From Bacteroidota bacterium (GTDB lineage: Bacteria > Bacteroidota > Bacteroidia > Chitinophagales > Chitinophagaceae), in contig JAFDXD010000112.1 in NCBI GenBank assembly GCA_018268135.1, forward strand, positions 1 through 52,864: a DNA stretch of 52,864 nucleotides. Reading direction: 5' to 3'. Below are positions 1 through 8,538 of this stretch, in pieces. The position numbers and the translations under genes were made by a program. Below the pieces are notes generated by a model. That model saw only the letters and a list, made by a program, of their open reading frames with translations, ran no database searches and was not told the DNA's origin. Numbering within the stretch: position 1 is the stretch's first letter; every line of letters begins with the position of its first letter.

Positions 1-1068
1 ATTTAATGATTTGTATGATTTTGCAAGTAGTTTAGAGCTTCCTGTTGCAAAGAAGATGTTTTTAGCAGCATAGTTTATTTTATCTACTACTTCTTTTGCA
101 ATCACAGGGCATCCCTGATTGGTAGCCGGGCCGGGGCGTGTAGGGCATTTATCTTCTTCATCATTTACACCATCACCATCGGTATCAGGTATGGGGCATC
201 CCTGGTAGCGGGCAAAGCCTTTTACATTAGGGCATTTGTCCATTTCATCATTTACACCATCACCATCGGTATCAGGTATGGGGCATCCCTGGTATTTAGC
301 TATTCCTTTTACATCAGGGCATTTATCATCGCCATCAGCTATACCATCGCCATCACGGTCGGGGCAGCCTTGCAATGCAGCAATACCGGGTGTATCAGGG
401 CATTTGTCAAGAGAATCTACTACACCATCATTATCACGGTCAAGTACTGCAGGTGGTGGCGGAGGTGGTATTACTTTTGGCTTTGCAGATTTTAGAGTTT
501 GTGCAAATCCAATAGAGTAAAGTATATTATCTTTCAACTGGCTCTTAGTAAGAGAAAAACGATAGTTTGCCTGTATGAGCAAATAAGTAGTGCTCATAAA
601 ATTAAACTGTAAACCTACACCTGCAGGTATGTATGCACCAAAATCACCCATGTAATAACCGGCTCCAACACCTGCAGTTAAAAATGGGCTAAACAAATGA
701 TCATCGCTTACAGGGCGAATACTAATAGTAGGCTCTAATTCTAAACCTAATTGAAACTTATTGCTCTGCAAATTCTGGTCGCCTTTATAATCATGAAACA
801 TGGCGCTTACTTTAGTAGTAAAGTCAACCTTTGGAGTTAAACCCTTCCAGTAAGAAATAGAAGCGCCAAAATCCATATCTGCAAGGTTAGTTGCAATTCT
901 TGGTGAATTTGAATTTTTGAAAGACACAGGAGTTTTAAAATCAAGAGCATTAAAATGAATTCCTAATAAGCTCCCCTTCGTATCTGAAGGATACCTCTCG
1001 CTATCCTGTGCATAAGAACAGGCAGCCAGAATAGAAAAACAAAGAAAAAGTGTAAGTTTTTGTTTCAT
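1..1068 (-). CDS. OmpA-family outer-membrane protein with TSP3 repeats (partial, C-terminus outside window)
   Basis: The reading frame starts at the ATG at 1068 (MKQKLTLFLCFSILAACSYA signal peptide, cleaved near SYA/QD) and runs off the left edge. After the signal peptide comes a region of about 150 residues rich in alternating aromatic and polar residues, consistent with an 8-stranded beta-barrel. A proline stretch (VIPPPPPPA) follows, then at least four calcium-binding thrombospondin type 3 repeats of the form DxDxDGVxDxxDKCP. The last visible residues (INYAAKNIFFATGSSKL) match the first strand of an OmpA C-terminal peptidoglycan-binding domain. Family knowledge: such proteins link the outer membrane to peptidoglycan and are abundant in Bacteroidota. 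The missing end should supply the rest of the OmpA domain, about 80-100 residues. It stands alone, with tRNA-Arg divergently placed upstream. Confidence 0.85.
   Translation of the reverse strand, partial: MKQKLTLFLCFSILAACSYAQDSERYPSDTKGSLLGIHFNALDFKTPVSFKNSNSPRIATNLADMDFGASISYWKGLTPKVDFTTKVSAMFHDYKGDQNLQSNKFQLGLELEPTISIRPVSDDHLFSPFLTAGVGAGYYMGDFGAYIPAGVGLQFNFMSTTYLLIQANYRFSLTKSQLKDNILYSIGFAQTLKSAKPKVIPPPPPPAVLDRDNDGVVDSLDKCPDTPGIAALQGCPDRDGDGIADGDDKCPDVKGIAKYQGCPIPDTDGDGVNDEMDKCPNVKGFARYQGCPIPDTDGDGVNDEEDKCPTRPGPATNQGCPVIAKEVVDKINYAAKNIFFATGSSKLLAKSYKSLN
157..294 (-). repeat. Direct repeat encoding TSP3 calcium-binding repeats
   Basis: A block of about 51 bases at 157-207 recurs unchanged at 244-294, an offset of 87 bases (29 codons), inside the TSP3 region of the OmpA-family gene. 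The neighbouring repeat units (about 330-410) are related but diverged. Near-identical DNA between two units suggests recent duplication or gene conversion, and the number of units could vary between strains. Confidence 0.75.
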
Positions 1069-1274
1069 AAAAAAAGCTAATTTTAATTAAAAATATATCT
1101 CTGAATAAGCTTCAGAAATATTGTAAGTTTTTTTGTTAAAGCAAATGTAACATCTAATATAATAATATCAGTCAATTTTTTAACAAAAATATAGATGACA
1201 AATATATTATTGTATTAATAAATGTAGTATTATTTCTCTAAAAAAAAATTATTTCCCTTTTTTTCTTTAAGACC

Positions 1275-1282
1275 TATATTTG
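1275..1282 (+). promoter_or_regulatory. Bacteroidota -7 promoter box of tRNA-Arg
   Basis: TATATTTG matches the Bacteroidota sigma-factor -7 consensus TAnnTTTG and lies 16 bases before the first base of the mature tRNA. No clear TTG -33 element is present at the usual distance, so only the -7 element is claimed. Confidence 0.55.
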
Positions 1283-1298
1283 CAAACTTAAAAAAGCT

Positions 1299-1372
1299 GA
1301 TCCCGTAGCTCAGCTGGATAGAGCATCAGCCTTCTAAGCTGAGGGCCATTGGTTCGAATCCAATCGGGATCA
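1299..1372 (+). tRNA. tRNA-Arg (anticodon UCU)
   Basis: A complete cloverleaf can be folded by eye. The acceptor stem is GATCCCG with CGGGATC. The D arm contains TAGCTCAGCTGGATAGAGC, the anticodon stem TCAGC/GCTGA encloses loop CTTCTAA with anticodon TCT, and the T arm carries GGTTCGAATCC. The discriminator is A and the CCA end is not encoded. UCU reads AGA (and AGG by wobble), the commonest arginine codons in an AT-rich genome. Monocistronic, with its own promoter box and terminator. Confidence 0.95.
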
Positions 1373-1375
1373 CAA

Positions 1376-1413
1376 GGGGGCAAATCGAAATTATTCCGGT
1401 TTGCCCTCTTTTT
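1376..1413 (+). terminator. Rho-independent terminator of tRNA-Arg
   Basis: GGGGGCAAA (1376-1384) pairs with TTTGCCCTC (1400-1408) with one G-T wobble and is followed by five T residues. It begins four bases after the tRNA end. Confidence 0.8.
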
Positions 1414-1577
1414 AATTAATTGATGCCTAACTTTTTTCTTACATTAAATTCTTTTCCTGTTCATTTTACCTGAAAGCAAATTTTCATTCAGTAATCAAAT
1501 CAGCATTATTTTCTTAATACTAATATGGTATTTCTTTATCCCTTTAATCCTCCTTAATTTTATATAAAATTAGTTTA

Positions 1578-2261
1578 ATGAAAGTTCAAATAGAAAATTC
1601 ATGGCAAAAAGCATTAAAGGATGAATTTAATAAACTATACTTTCAGCAAATTGTTACTTTTTTAAAAACCGAAAAATCTTTAGGAAAAATAATTTATCCA
1701 CCCGGGCCACTCATATTTAATGCATTTAATCAAACTACTTTTGACAATGTAAAAGTAGTTATCATTGGGCAGGACCCATACCACGGAGCGGGGCAGGCTC
1801 ACGGCTTAAGTTTTTCTGTACAAAATGGTATAAAGCCTCCCCCTTCCCTTGTTAATATTTTTAAAGAAATAAAAAATGATATTGGTATAGATATGCCGGA
1901 GAAATATGGCAATTTAACATCCTGGGCGGAGCAGGGAGTATTATTACTCAATGCAGCCCTTACGGTAAGGGCTGATGAGCCCTTTAGCCATGCTAAAATT
2001 GGATGGGCCGAATTTACAAATGCAGTTATTAAAATAATTTCAGATAAAAAAGAAGGAGTCATTTTTTTATTGTGGGGCAAATTTGCCCAGGAAAAACAAT
2101 CGCTCATAGATGAAACAAAACATACTGTATTTAAAGCTGCTCACCCCTCTCCTTTTTCGGCAGATAAAGGCTTTTTTGGATGCAAACATTTTTCAAAAAC
2201 CAATCAGCTTTTGGTACAATCAGGCAAATTGCCAATCAACTGGAAACTACTAACTCCCTAA
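1578..2261 (+). CDS. ung: Uracil-DNA glycosylase, family 1 (Ung)
   Basis: Removes uracil from DNA, starting base-excision repair of deaminated cytosine and misincorporated dUMP in the cytoplasm. The 227-residue length is normal. The water-activating loop GQDPYHG (catalytic Asp66) follows a beta-strand (VKVVIIG). The later LLWGKFAQ segment and the Leu-intercalation loop HPSPFS near residue 190, followed by GFFGCKHFSK, are all intact. The ATG at 1578 gives the standard family N-terminus. plsC starts 10 bases after the stop, so the two genes are probably cotranscribed without an obvious functional link. Confidence 0.97.
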   Translation: MKVQIENSWQKALKDEFNKLYFQQIVTFLKTEKSLGKIIYPPGPLIFNAFNQTTFDNVKVVIIGQDPYHGAGQAHGLSFSVQNGIKPPPSLVNIFKEIKNDIGIDMPEKYGNLTSWAEQGVLLLNAALTVRADEPFSHAKIGWAEFTNAVIKIISDKKEGVIFLLWGKFAQEKQSLIDETKHTVFKAAHPSPFSADKGFFGCKHFSKTNQLLVQSGKLPINWKLLTP

Positions 2262-2271
2262 ATTTATTTGA

Positions 2272-3006
2272 ATGAATATTCTTAAACACATTTTTGCCAG
2301 GATATGGGCCTTATGGGGCATCATCACTTTCATTATTACTTTTCTTATTTTCTTTCTTCCATCCATGGCAGCATATTTTTTTAAAGACGAAATAAAAGGT
2401 CAAATTTGGTTTATCGGCATCTCAAAAATTTGGATGAACATCTGGCTGTTTTTGATTGGCTGTAGCGTAAAAGTAAGTGGAAAAGAAAATTTTAAAGACG
2501 GACAAAACTATATCGTTGTTTTTAATCACAATGCCTTATTAGACGTTCCATTATCTGCACCTTATGTGCCGGGCGCTAATAAAACAATTGCAAAAGCATC
2601 CTTTGTAAAAGTGCCGTTATTTGGATTATTTTATAAAAAAGGCTCCGTATTGGTTGATAGAAAAGATGAAGCCAGCAGGAGAAAAAGTTTTGATGAAATG
2701 AAAAAAGTACTACTAACGGGAATGCATATCTGCATTTACCCGGAAGGAACCCGAAACCGCACCGATCAACCTCTAAAATCATTTTATGATGGCGCTTTTA
2801 AATTGGCAATAGATACCCAAAAAGACATCATCCCCTGCATTATCAATGGAACCAAACGAGCAATGCCGATACAACATTCTTTTTATTTACTGCCTACAAA
2901 ATTAAAAATGCATTTTTTACCTCCGGTATCATCCCAACACACACAGGTAAAACTATTGAAAGAAGAAATTTATAACCAAATGCTTGATTATTTTACAAAG
3001 CATTAA
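2272..3006 (+). CDS. plsC: 1-acyl-sn-glycerol-3-phosphate acyltransferase (PlsC family)
   Basis: Inner-membrane acyltransferase of the LPLAT superfamily that makes phosphatidic acid from lysophosphatidic acid. Two hydrophobic segments (about residues 10-35 and 55-65) precede the catalytic HX4D motif (His86-Asp91 in NHNALLD). Motif III, YPEGTRNR, lies near residue 160 and binds the glycerol phosphate; motif IV (CIINGTKRAMP) follows. Length 244 residues is typical. LPLAT members can also act on lysophospholipids or ornithine lipids, which Bacteroidota make, so the acceptor is inferred. Cotranscribed with ung; convergent with the LptD-like gene 17 bases downstream. Confidence 0.9.
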   Translation: MNILKHIFARIWALWGIITFIITFLIFFLPSMAAYFFKDEIKGQIWFIGISKIWMNIWLFLIGCSVKVSGKENFKDGQNYIVVFNHNALLDVPLSAPYVPGANKTIAKASFVKVPLFGLFYKKGSVLVDRKDEASRRKSFDEMKKVLLTGMHICIYPEGTRNRTDQPLKSFYDGAFKLAIDTQKDIIPCIINGTKRAMPIQHSFYLLPTKLKMHFLPPVSSQHTQVKLLKEEIYNQMLDYFTKH

Positions 3007-3023
3007 AGTAAAAGCAATCGGTT

Positions 3024-5765
3024 TTACTGATTTACAAAAGTCCTGGTTCTGTTCACTTTTAAGTCTCGTAATATAGGCGACTTGGGGCTTATATTGATAC
3101 TAAAAAATCTGAAAATACCTACCGGAGCTACATTGATTGCCATTTGCCAGCAATGCAAATCTCTCGATAAAAACATACTGGCGTAGCCTAACTGGCCTGT
3201 ACTAATATTATAAGAGCCTGTTACACCTATCTTCCACTTTGGAGTGAGGTTTACAGAGCTGTTGAAATTTACACTTTGTGTAATTGATTTAGTAAATCCT
3301 ACAAAATTTATTGACTGAGTAATAAACTTGGTATATAAAAGCGAGTAACTAACATCTACACTCCAGGGTATTGAAAAATCTACAAACTCGCCGGGGTTAT
3401 TGCGAATGTATGCAGCTTCCTGCTGGTACTCATCCAATGGCAAACCGGTGGTAGGGTTTATATTTTGAGGGTCTAAAATGGGAGAAGTAGATTCATTCTT
3501 TTTATCGCCTCCTTTAAAACTGGTTTGCAAAGCCATATTGGCCGATACCAGGCGGCCCAAAGAAAATTTTTGAGCCATTATCAATTTATTGATTCTCTGG
3601 TAGGAGTTATTTACCTGGTAAGGATCAAAAGTAGCACCGGCTGTTACATTAAATTTATTAAATAAATTGGTATGAGCATTAATAGTAATGGGGCTAAGAT
3701 TAAAAGTATCTGCCAGCAAATTATAAAAAGCAGAAATAGAAAATGCATCTAAGATGGAAACTTTTTTTATGGCAGCTTCTCCCGTATCTTTTTTGCTTTT
3801 TATCTTCATAGATAAATTGTTATCAATAATCAAACCTACAGAGCCGCTTTTGGTGGGTGAAAAACCGGTATAAATATTTCTTGAAAAAACAGAGTATGCG
3901 GCAGGCTGGCTTTGAGAAAAAGTATCAAGCTTTGCAGTGTACCAATATTTGCTATTAAAATCAGGATGATAACTAAAGGATATGGAAGGTCTTATTTCGT
4001 GGCGAATAGCCTGTATTTTGCTGTGTTTTTTAAAAGTAAACATACCGAAAATACGGGTACTTAACGAAACTCCAAATGCCATATCATAAGCTCTATAAAA
4101 ACCCCTTGAAGTAAGAGTATCTATTTTATGTAAGGTAGTATCATACCGGTATTTATCTTTTCGCTCAAACCACTCTTCGTTATAAGAAATAGAAGGCGAT
4201 ACCTGAAAAGGCCCCAGTGGTGGCAGGGATAGCGAAATAGGAACAGTATGGCTGGCTCCAAATTGAAAATTTTCTTTTATTTGTCCGCTCACAGGCCTAT
4301 GCCCGGTAGAGTCATAAAAATAACTTTGGCTTTTTGCACTGGTATTGAGCGCTACTCCTACATTTTCATACCACTTCAAATCTCCGGCAGGGTCTTTTCT
4401 TCTAAACGGGTAAAGTGTATTTACAGAAAAGGATACTTCCGGAAATGTAAAACTTGTATAACTCTGGTTAGTATTTTGAGAATGATTTGCCGATATTACA
4501 AAAGTAAATGGGAGGTCTTTCCAGGTTTTAGAATATCTAATGGAGGAAAGGAGTATATTATTAAAATTGACAACAGGGTTATTAGTTACTTGGGAGTTAT
4601 ATTTAGAACTTGTAACATTTACATTGGCTGAAAAATTTACTCCCGGCCTTGCTTTAGTATCTGCATTATGACTCCAGGTAAATGCAAAAGTGTTGCTTGA
4701 TGGCTCATCTAATAGTTTATATTTTTGCAAGGACAAAGAAAGCGAGCCCTGGTAATGGTATCTTTTATAATACCTCGGCCTAATGGATGCTTTCCATCCG
4801 CCATAAGAGTATAGTGTACCCCTTGTTTCTACATCCCAATTATCATTTAATACTTTATAATATCCCAAATTTTCCAAAGCAATCCCCTGCTGCTCATTGG
4901 CAGTAAATGTAGGAGCAAGCAGGCCCGAATGCCTTCCTTGTGCCAACGGAAAAATGCCAAAAGGCAATGTTATGGGCAATGGCACTCCCTCAAACTCAGG
5001 ATGAACCGGACCTGTAAACGCCATCTTTTTATTGATAAATTTTACCTTGTGGCTTACAAAGGCAAAATGCGGCGTATCGAGATTGCAGGTGGTAAACCTG
5101 GTATCAAGTGCATAAAAAACATCTTTATTTATTTTTTTAATGGTCTTACCATATACATACATTTCGCCTTGCTGTGTATAAGTACCTTTTGTAAGCCCTT
5201 TACCCGTTTTCATATTAAAAACAATGGTATCAATTACCGATTTAAAATCGCCTTGCTGAAATGCCGGAAAAGCAACCACTTTACCAAGGCTGTCTTTTAC
5301 CAGGTGGGCTTTTACCAGGCTGTTATTTTGATTGTACTCAATATAAGGGGCAGATAAATCATTTTCGGAGTATTTGATATCTGAAGTTTTACCATACAGC
5401 ATTATTTTTTTTTCGGGCACTTCCAGCACCATACTATCATCTGCATGATATACAACCGGCGCATCTAAAGAATCTTTTGAGCCTTTGATGGTAAAACTAT
5501 CTACCACATTTTTTGTAATGGTATCAACAATGGTGTCTTTTAATAAAGGGTTGGTGCTTTTTAATGGAACAATAAGGCTGTCATTTGGGTGAGCAGGCAA
5601 TACTGGGCGATTTCTTTTAAACGGGATGGTATCTGCTGAAAAATTGTGCTGAAATATTGTTGGCGAAATACTAAAACCGGTGCAGTAATACGTTAATATT
5701 ATAAATGGCAATACACAGAGCCTGCCTAAACTATTTTTTGCATTACCTTTGTTATTGTAGCTCAT
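3024..5765 (-). CDS. LptD-like outer-membrane LPS-assembly protein
   Basis: Large outer-membrane protein of the Bacteroidota LptD-like family. The N-terminus has a hydrophobic export segment (CVLPFIILTYYCTGFSI). Residues about 100-260 form an OstA/LptA-type jellyroll (ADDSMVLEVPEKKIMLYGKT, then GKGLTKGTYTQQGEMYVYG). The remaining 600 residues are a barrel with many aromatic-polar strand repeats and the LptD-like segment LPFGIFPLAQGRHSGLLAPTF. Family role: inserts lipopolysaccharide into the outer leaflet. The ATG at 5765 is preferred; an in-frame TTG at 5780 would add five residues. It is divergent from the amidase gene. Another OstA-like gene at 8539 fits the same transport process. Bacteroidota LptD proteins differ strongly from the E. 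coli form, so substrate is inferred. Confidence 0.8.
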   Translation of the reverse strand: MSYNNKGNAKNSLGRLCVLPFIILTYYCTGFSISPTIFQHNFSADTIPFKRNRPVLPAHPNDSLIVPLKSTNPLLKDTIVDTITKNVVDSFTIKGSKDSLDAPVVYHADDSMVLEVPEKKIMLYGKTSDIKYSENDLSAPYIEYNQNNSLVKAHLVKDSLGKVVAFPAFQQGDFKSVIDTIVFNMKTGKGLTKGTYTQQGEMYVYGKTIKKINKDVFYALDTRFTTCNLDTPHFAFVSHKVKFINKKMAFTGPVHPEFEGVPLPITLPFGIFPLAQGRHSGLLAPTFTANEQQGIALENLGYYKVLNDNWDVETRGTLYSYGGWKASIRPRYYKRYHYQGSLSLSLQKYKLLDEPSSNTFAFTWSHNADTKARPGVNFSANVNVTSSKYNSQVTNNPVVNFNNILLSSIRYSKTWKDLPFTFVISANHSQNTNQSYTSFTFPEVSFSVNTLYPFRRKDPAGDLKWYENVGVALNTSAKSQSYFYDSTGHRPVSGQIKENFQFGASHTVPISLSLPPLGPFQVSPSISYNEEWFERKDKYRYDTTLHKIDTLTSRGFYRAYDMAFGVSLSTRIFGMFTFKKHSKIQAIRHEIRPSISFSYHPDFNSKYWYTAKLDTFSQSQPAAYSVFSRNIYTGFSPTKSGSVGLIIDNNLSMKIKSKKDTGEAAIKKVSILDAFSISAFYNLLADTFNLSPITINAHTNLFNKFNVTAGATFDPYQVNNSYQRINKLIMAQKFSLGRLVSANMALQTSFKGGDKKNESTSPILDPQNINPTTGLPLDEYQQEAAYIRNNPGEFVDFSIPWSVDVSYSLLYTKFITQSINFVGFTKSITQSVNFNSSVNLTPKWKIGVTGSYNISTGQLGYASMFLSRDLHCWQMAINVAPVGIFRFFSINISPKSPILRDLKVNRTRTFVNQ

Positions 5766-5851
5766 AAGTATTAATGACAAAAATAGATATTAATACAAAA
5801 CGAATAGTTGAATTAATTTAATTATAACAAAACCCCAAAATCAGTATAATT

Positions 5852-6805
5852 ATGTTGAAGAAAAAAGGACTGTTTATTTCTTTACTCACAGGTTTATTTT
5901 GTTTTTTTCAATTTCATTCCTTTTCTCAAACTTCTAAAAAATTAAAAACAATTATAGTAGATGCCGGGCATGGCGGTACAGATGCCGGCGCCACAGGGCA
6001 ATATGAAAATTCATTACGGTCAAAAGAAAAAGATGTAACCCTGGCTATTTCAAAAAAATTAGTTGCAGAATTAAAAAAACAGTTGCCCGATTTAACCATT
6101 GTGCCTACCCGAACAACAGATATTTACCAAAACCCGAGAGAAAAAGCCGATATAGCTAACCAGGCACATGGAGATTTATTTATATGCATCCATGCAGATT
6201 CAGGCCCGCTAAAAACTGCCCGCAGGCAAATTGGTACTCACGAGGTAACTCGTTACCACATTTCTTATAAGGGCAAAGGCCGCAAGAAAAGAAAGATATC
6301 TACTCCATACCAGGTAACCGAGCCGGTGTATGAATATTATAAACTGCCCCTTTCTATAAAAGGTACCACTGTTTATATATTTGCTGCTCATAAAACCAGT
6401 GATAAATTAAAAGCCATTATGAAAGATGTAGGCGATTTTGATATAGAAACCAGTAGCGATAGCGCCTATAACAGTTTTAACTTTGATACCCCGGAAGGAA
6501 GAGTGCTGGCACAGGTATATGCCAAACGATATCAGGAAAAAAGTGACCGCCTTGCTACATTCGTAAATGATGAAATTGAAAAAACAGACCGCCCTGCATT
6601 GGGTGTAAACCAACGCCAAAAAGGAATTTGGGTATTGCAAGCAACCAATATGCCTGCCATACTGGTAGAAACCGGATATATTAATAACTATGATGACGAG
6701 CGATACTTAAACAGTGATAAAGGCCAGCAAGAACTTGCAGAAGCTATTACAAAAGCTGTCATCCACTACAAACAGCAATTAGAATCACCAAAATCAGGAA
6801 AATAA
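5852..6805 (+). CDS. N-acetylmuramoyl-L-alanine amidase (Amidase_3, AmiC-like)
   Basis: Zinc amidase that cuts the bond between N-acetylmuramic acid and the L-alanine of the stem peptide, acting in the periplasm during cell separation. A signal peptide (GLFISLLTGLFCFFQFHSFS) is followed directly by the catalytic domain. Zinc ligands are visible as His40 (DAGHGG), Glu59 (SKEKDVTLA) and His114 (ICIHAD); the catalytic Glu is in ILVETGYINN near residue 273. A basic insertion (GKGRKKRKIS, about residues 145-155) and the helix around residues 175-215 occupy the place where Amidase_3 enzymes carry regulatory segments. There is no LysM or AMIN domain. The MCE gene follows on the same strand after 132 bases. 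Confidence 0.93.
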   Translation: MLKKKGLFISLLTGLFCFFQFHSFSQTSKKLKTIIVDAGHGGTDAGATGQYENSLRSKEKDVTLAISKKLVAELKKQLPDLTIVPTRTTDIYQNPREKADIANQAHGDLFICIHADSGPLKTARRQIGTHEVTRYHISYKGKGRKKRKISTPYQVTEPVYEYYKLPLSIKGTTVYIFAAHKTSDKLKAIMKDVGDFDIETSSDSAYNSFNFDTPEGRVLAQVYAKRYQEKSDRLATFVNDEIEKTDRPALGVNQRQKGIWVLQATNMPAILVETGYINNYDDERYLNSDKGQQELAEAITKAVIHYKQQLESPKSGK

Positions 6806-6937
6806 AGTTTTTTTTATTAATTTTCTCTTTGGGCTAACAATGATAAATATCTTGCGGCCTAAATTAGTTAACAATTCAATAGATAATTGCCGGCATTTAG
6901 AATAGTTGGCTTCATTAAAAAATTAAAATAATACCAG

Positions 6938-7960
6938 GTGAAAATTTCAAATGAAACCAAAGTTGGGGCAATAGCTGTTATTTGTGTTACAATTTTAATA
7001 CTTGGCTACAATTTTTTGAAGGGCAAAAAATTATTTAGCAATGATACTACCCTATTCGCCAATTATGGAAATGTGCAAGGCTTGCAACCATCAAACCCCA
7101 TTATCATTAATGGGCTGCAGGTTGGTAACGTATATAAAATTAATACAGATGAAAATATGCGTCACATTCTGGTAGAGTTGAATATTACCAAGCATATCAA
7201 AGTACCCAAAAACTCTATAGCAATAATAAAATCCAGCCCACTTGGCACTACCAGCATCGAAATTAAATTGGGAGATTCAAATGACATTTTAGCTAATAAA
7301 GACACTATACTTACCGAAAACAGTACAGGTGTTTTTGATGATGTTTTAAGAAAAGTTGACCCGGTATTATTTGAAGTAAAAAAATCAATTAGCTCACTAG
7401 ATACATTGATGAATAACATTAACCACGTAATTGACCCTGATGCAAAGAACAATATTGGGGCCACCTTGGCAAACATTAATAAGATTACCGCATCAATGCT
7501 TATATCTTCAGCATCATTGCAAGCCATGCTCAATCAACAAACGGGTGCCCTGGCAAAAACTCTCAATAATGTAAACTCTATTACAGCAAACCTTGCAGCT
7601 AACAATCCTAAAATAAGCCATGTAATTGCTAATCTCGATACTACCTCTTCAAAACTGGCCAACTTAAATTTTAAAAATACACTTGACACACTCAATGCTT
7701 CTATCAGCAGCATTCAATCTATTTTAAGCAAAGTAGATAGCAAAAATGGCACGCTGGGATTAATGCTAAATGACCCCTCTTTATATAAAAACCTTGCCTC
7801 TACCAGCAATAAAATAAATCTTCTACTCGATGACATCAGAACCAATCCTAAGAGGTATGTAAACATTTCTATCTTTGGAAAAAAAGCCAAAGGAAGCCCT
7901 TTACAGGTGCCAACGCCCGATACTCTTAACTCGCCGTATTACATTGAAAAAGTCAATTAA
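6938..7960 (+). CDS. MCE-family lipid-transport protein (MlaD-like)
   Basis: Membrane-anchored periplasmic MCE protein of an ABC-linked phospholipid transport system. The start is GTG at 6938, giving the usual short N-terminus; residues 8-27 are a transmembrane anchor (KVGAIAVICVTILILGYNFL) followed by the hallmark FLKGKKLFS. One MCE domain (about 35-115) contains NGLQVGNVYKI and SSPLGTTSIEI. The remaining 200 residues are a long amphipathic helical region rich in Asn, Leu and Ser, as expected for the helices that build the lipid tunnel in MCE hexamers. The partner ATPase and permease are not in the window. No second MCE domain is present. Confidence 0.9.
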   Translation: MKISNETKVGAIAVICVTILILGYNFLKGKKLFSNDTTLFANYGNVQGLQPSNPIIINGLQVGNVYKINTDENMRHILVELNITKHIKVPKNSIAIIKSSPLGTTSIEIKLGDSNDILANKDTILTENSTGVFDDVLRKVDPVLFEVKKSISSLDTLMNNINHVIDPDAKNNIGATLANINKITASMLISSASLQAMLNQQTGALAKTLNNVNSITANLAANNPKISHVIANLDTTSSKLANLNFKNTLDTLNASISSIQSILSKVDSKNGTLGLMLNDPSLYKNLASTSNKINLLLDDIRTNPKRYVNISIFGKKAKGSPLQVPTPDTLNSPYYIEKVN

Positions 7961-8045
7961 TTTTTTACAATAACCATCATATTTCCAAAACATTTAGATT
8001 GATTACTCCTTTTAATAATTCAAAAAAAAACACATTTATTATTTT

Positions 8046-8532
8046 TATAGGATTAGTTAGCATGAGTGCAAAACAGATTTGCAAGTCTTGGGGCTCCGGC
8101 CTCATAAAAAAAGCGTTAAGAAAATTTGAATGGAAGCCGTTAAAAAATAAAATTAATGCTGAAAAAACTGAATATTGCAGGTGGTTGGTAAGTCGCACTA
8201 TAGCTGGGATATGAGCCATCGTCCGAGCTAATTTTATTTTAGGCGGACATGTAAATTTTTAGTTTTTTTTATGCAGCCTTGATTTTTTTGTTACTTTTTG
8301 TATCAAGACAAAAAGTAAATAAAGAAAAACCTAAAGGGAAAAAGATTTGAAATCAAAATACTTATTCCTGCAAGATTTATAGGATTAGTTAGCATGAGCG
8401 CAAAACAAATTTTTAGCTTTGTTTATACAGCCTTTATTTTTTGTTACTTTATGTATCAATACAAGAATTAAATAAAGAAAAACCTAAAGGGAAAAAGATT
8501 TGAAATCAAAATAACTATTCCTGCAAGATTTA
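8046..8532. repeat. Duplicated intergenic repeat with an internal 11-bp inverted repeat
   Basis: The 578-base gap between the MCE and OstA-like genes holds two copies of one element. Copy 2 is continuous: head 8378-8412, body 8407-8532. Copy 1 has the same head (8046-8080, two mismatches) and body (8253-8379) split by about 170 extra bases. The two bodies share an identical run of about 45 bases. In copy 1 an 11-bp perfect stem, TTACTTTTTGT (8291-8301) with ACAAAAAGTAA (8308-8318), has loop ATCAAG; it has decayed in copy 2. No convincing gene is present: the short frames are not conserved between copies. It looks like a dispersed non-coding repeat or a remnant of a small mobile element. Confidence 0.7.
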
Positions 8533-8538
8533 TTTTCC

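Noticed and set aside
7999-8219. 71- and 80-codon frames on both strands within the MCE-OstA gap
   Set aside because: Neither frame is maintained in the second copy of the repeat, and the extra 170 bases of copy 1 break the alignment; they look like chance frames in a non-coding repeat.
8046-8532. Insertion sequence or integron-like element
   Set aside because: No transposase or integrase is encoded, and no terminal inverted repeats with target-site duplications could be identified at its ends.
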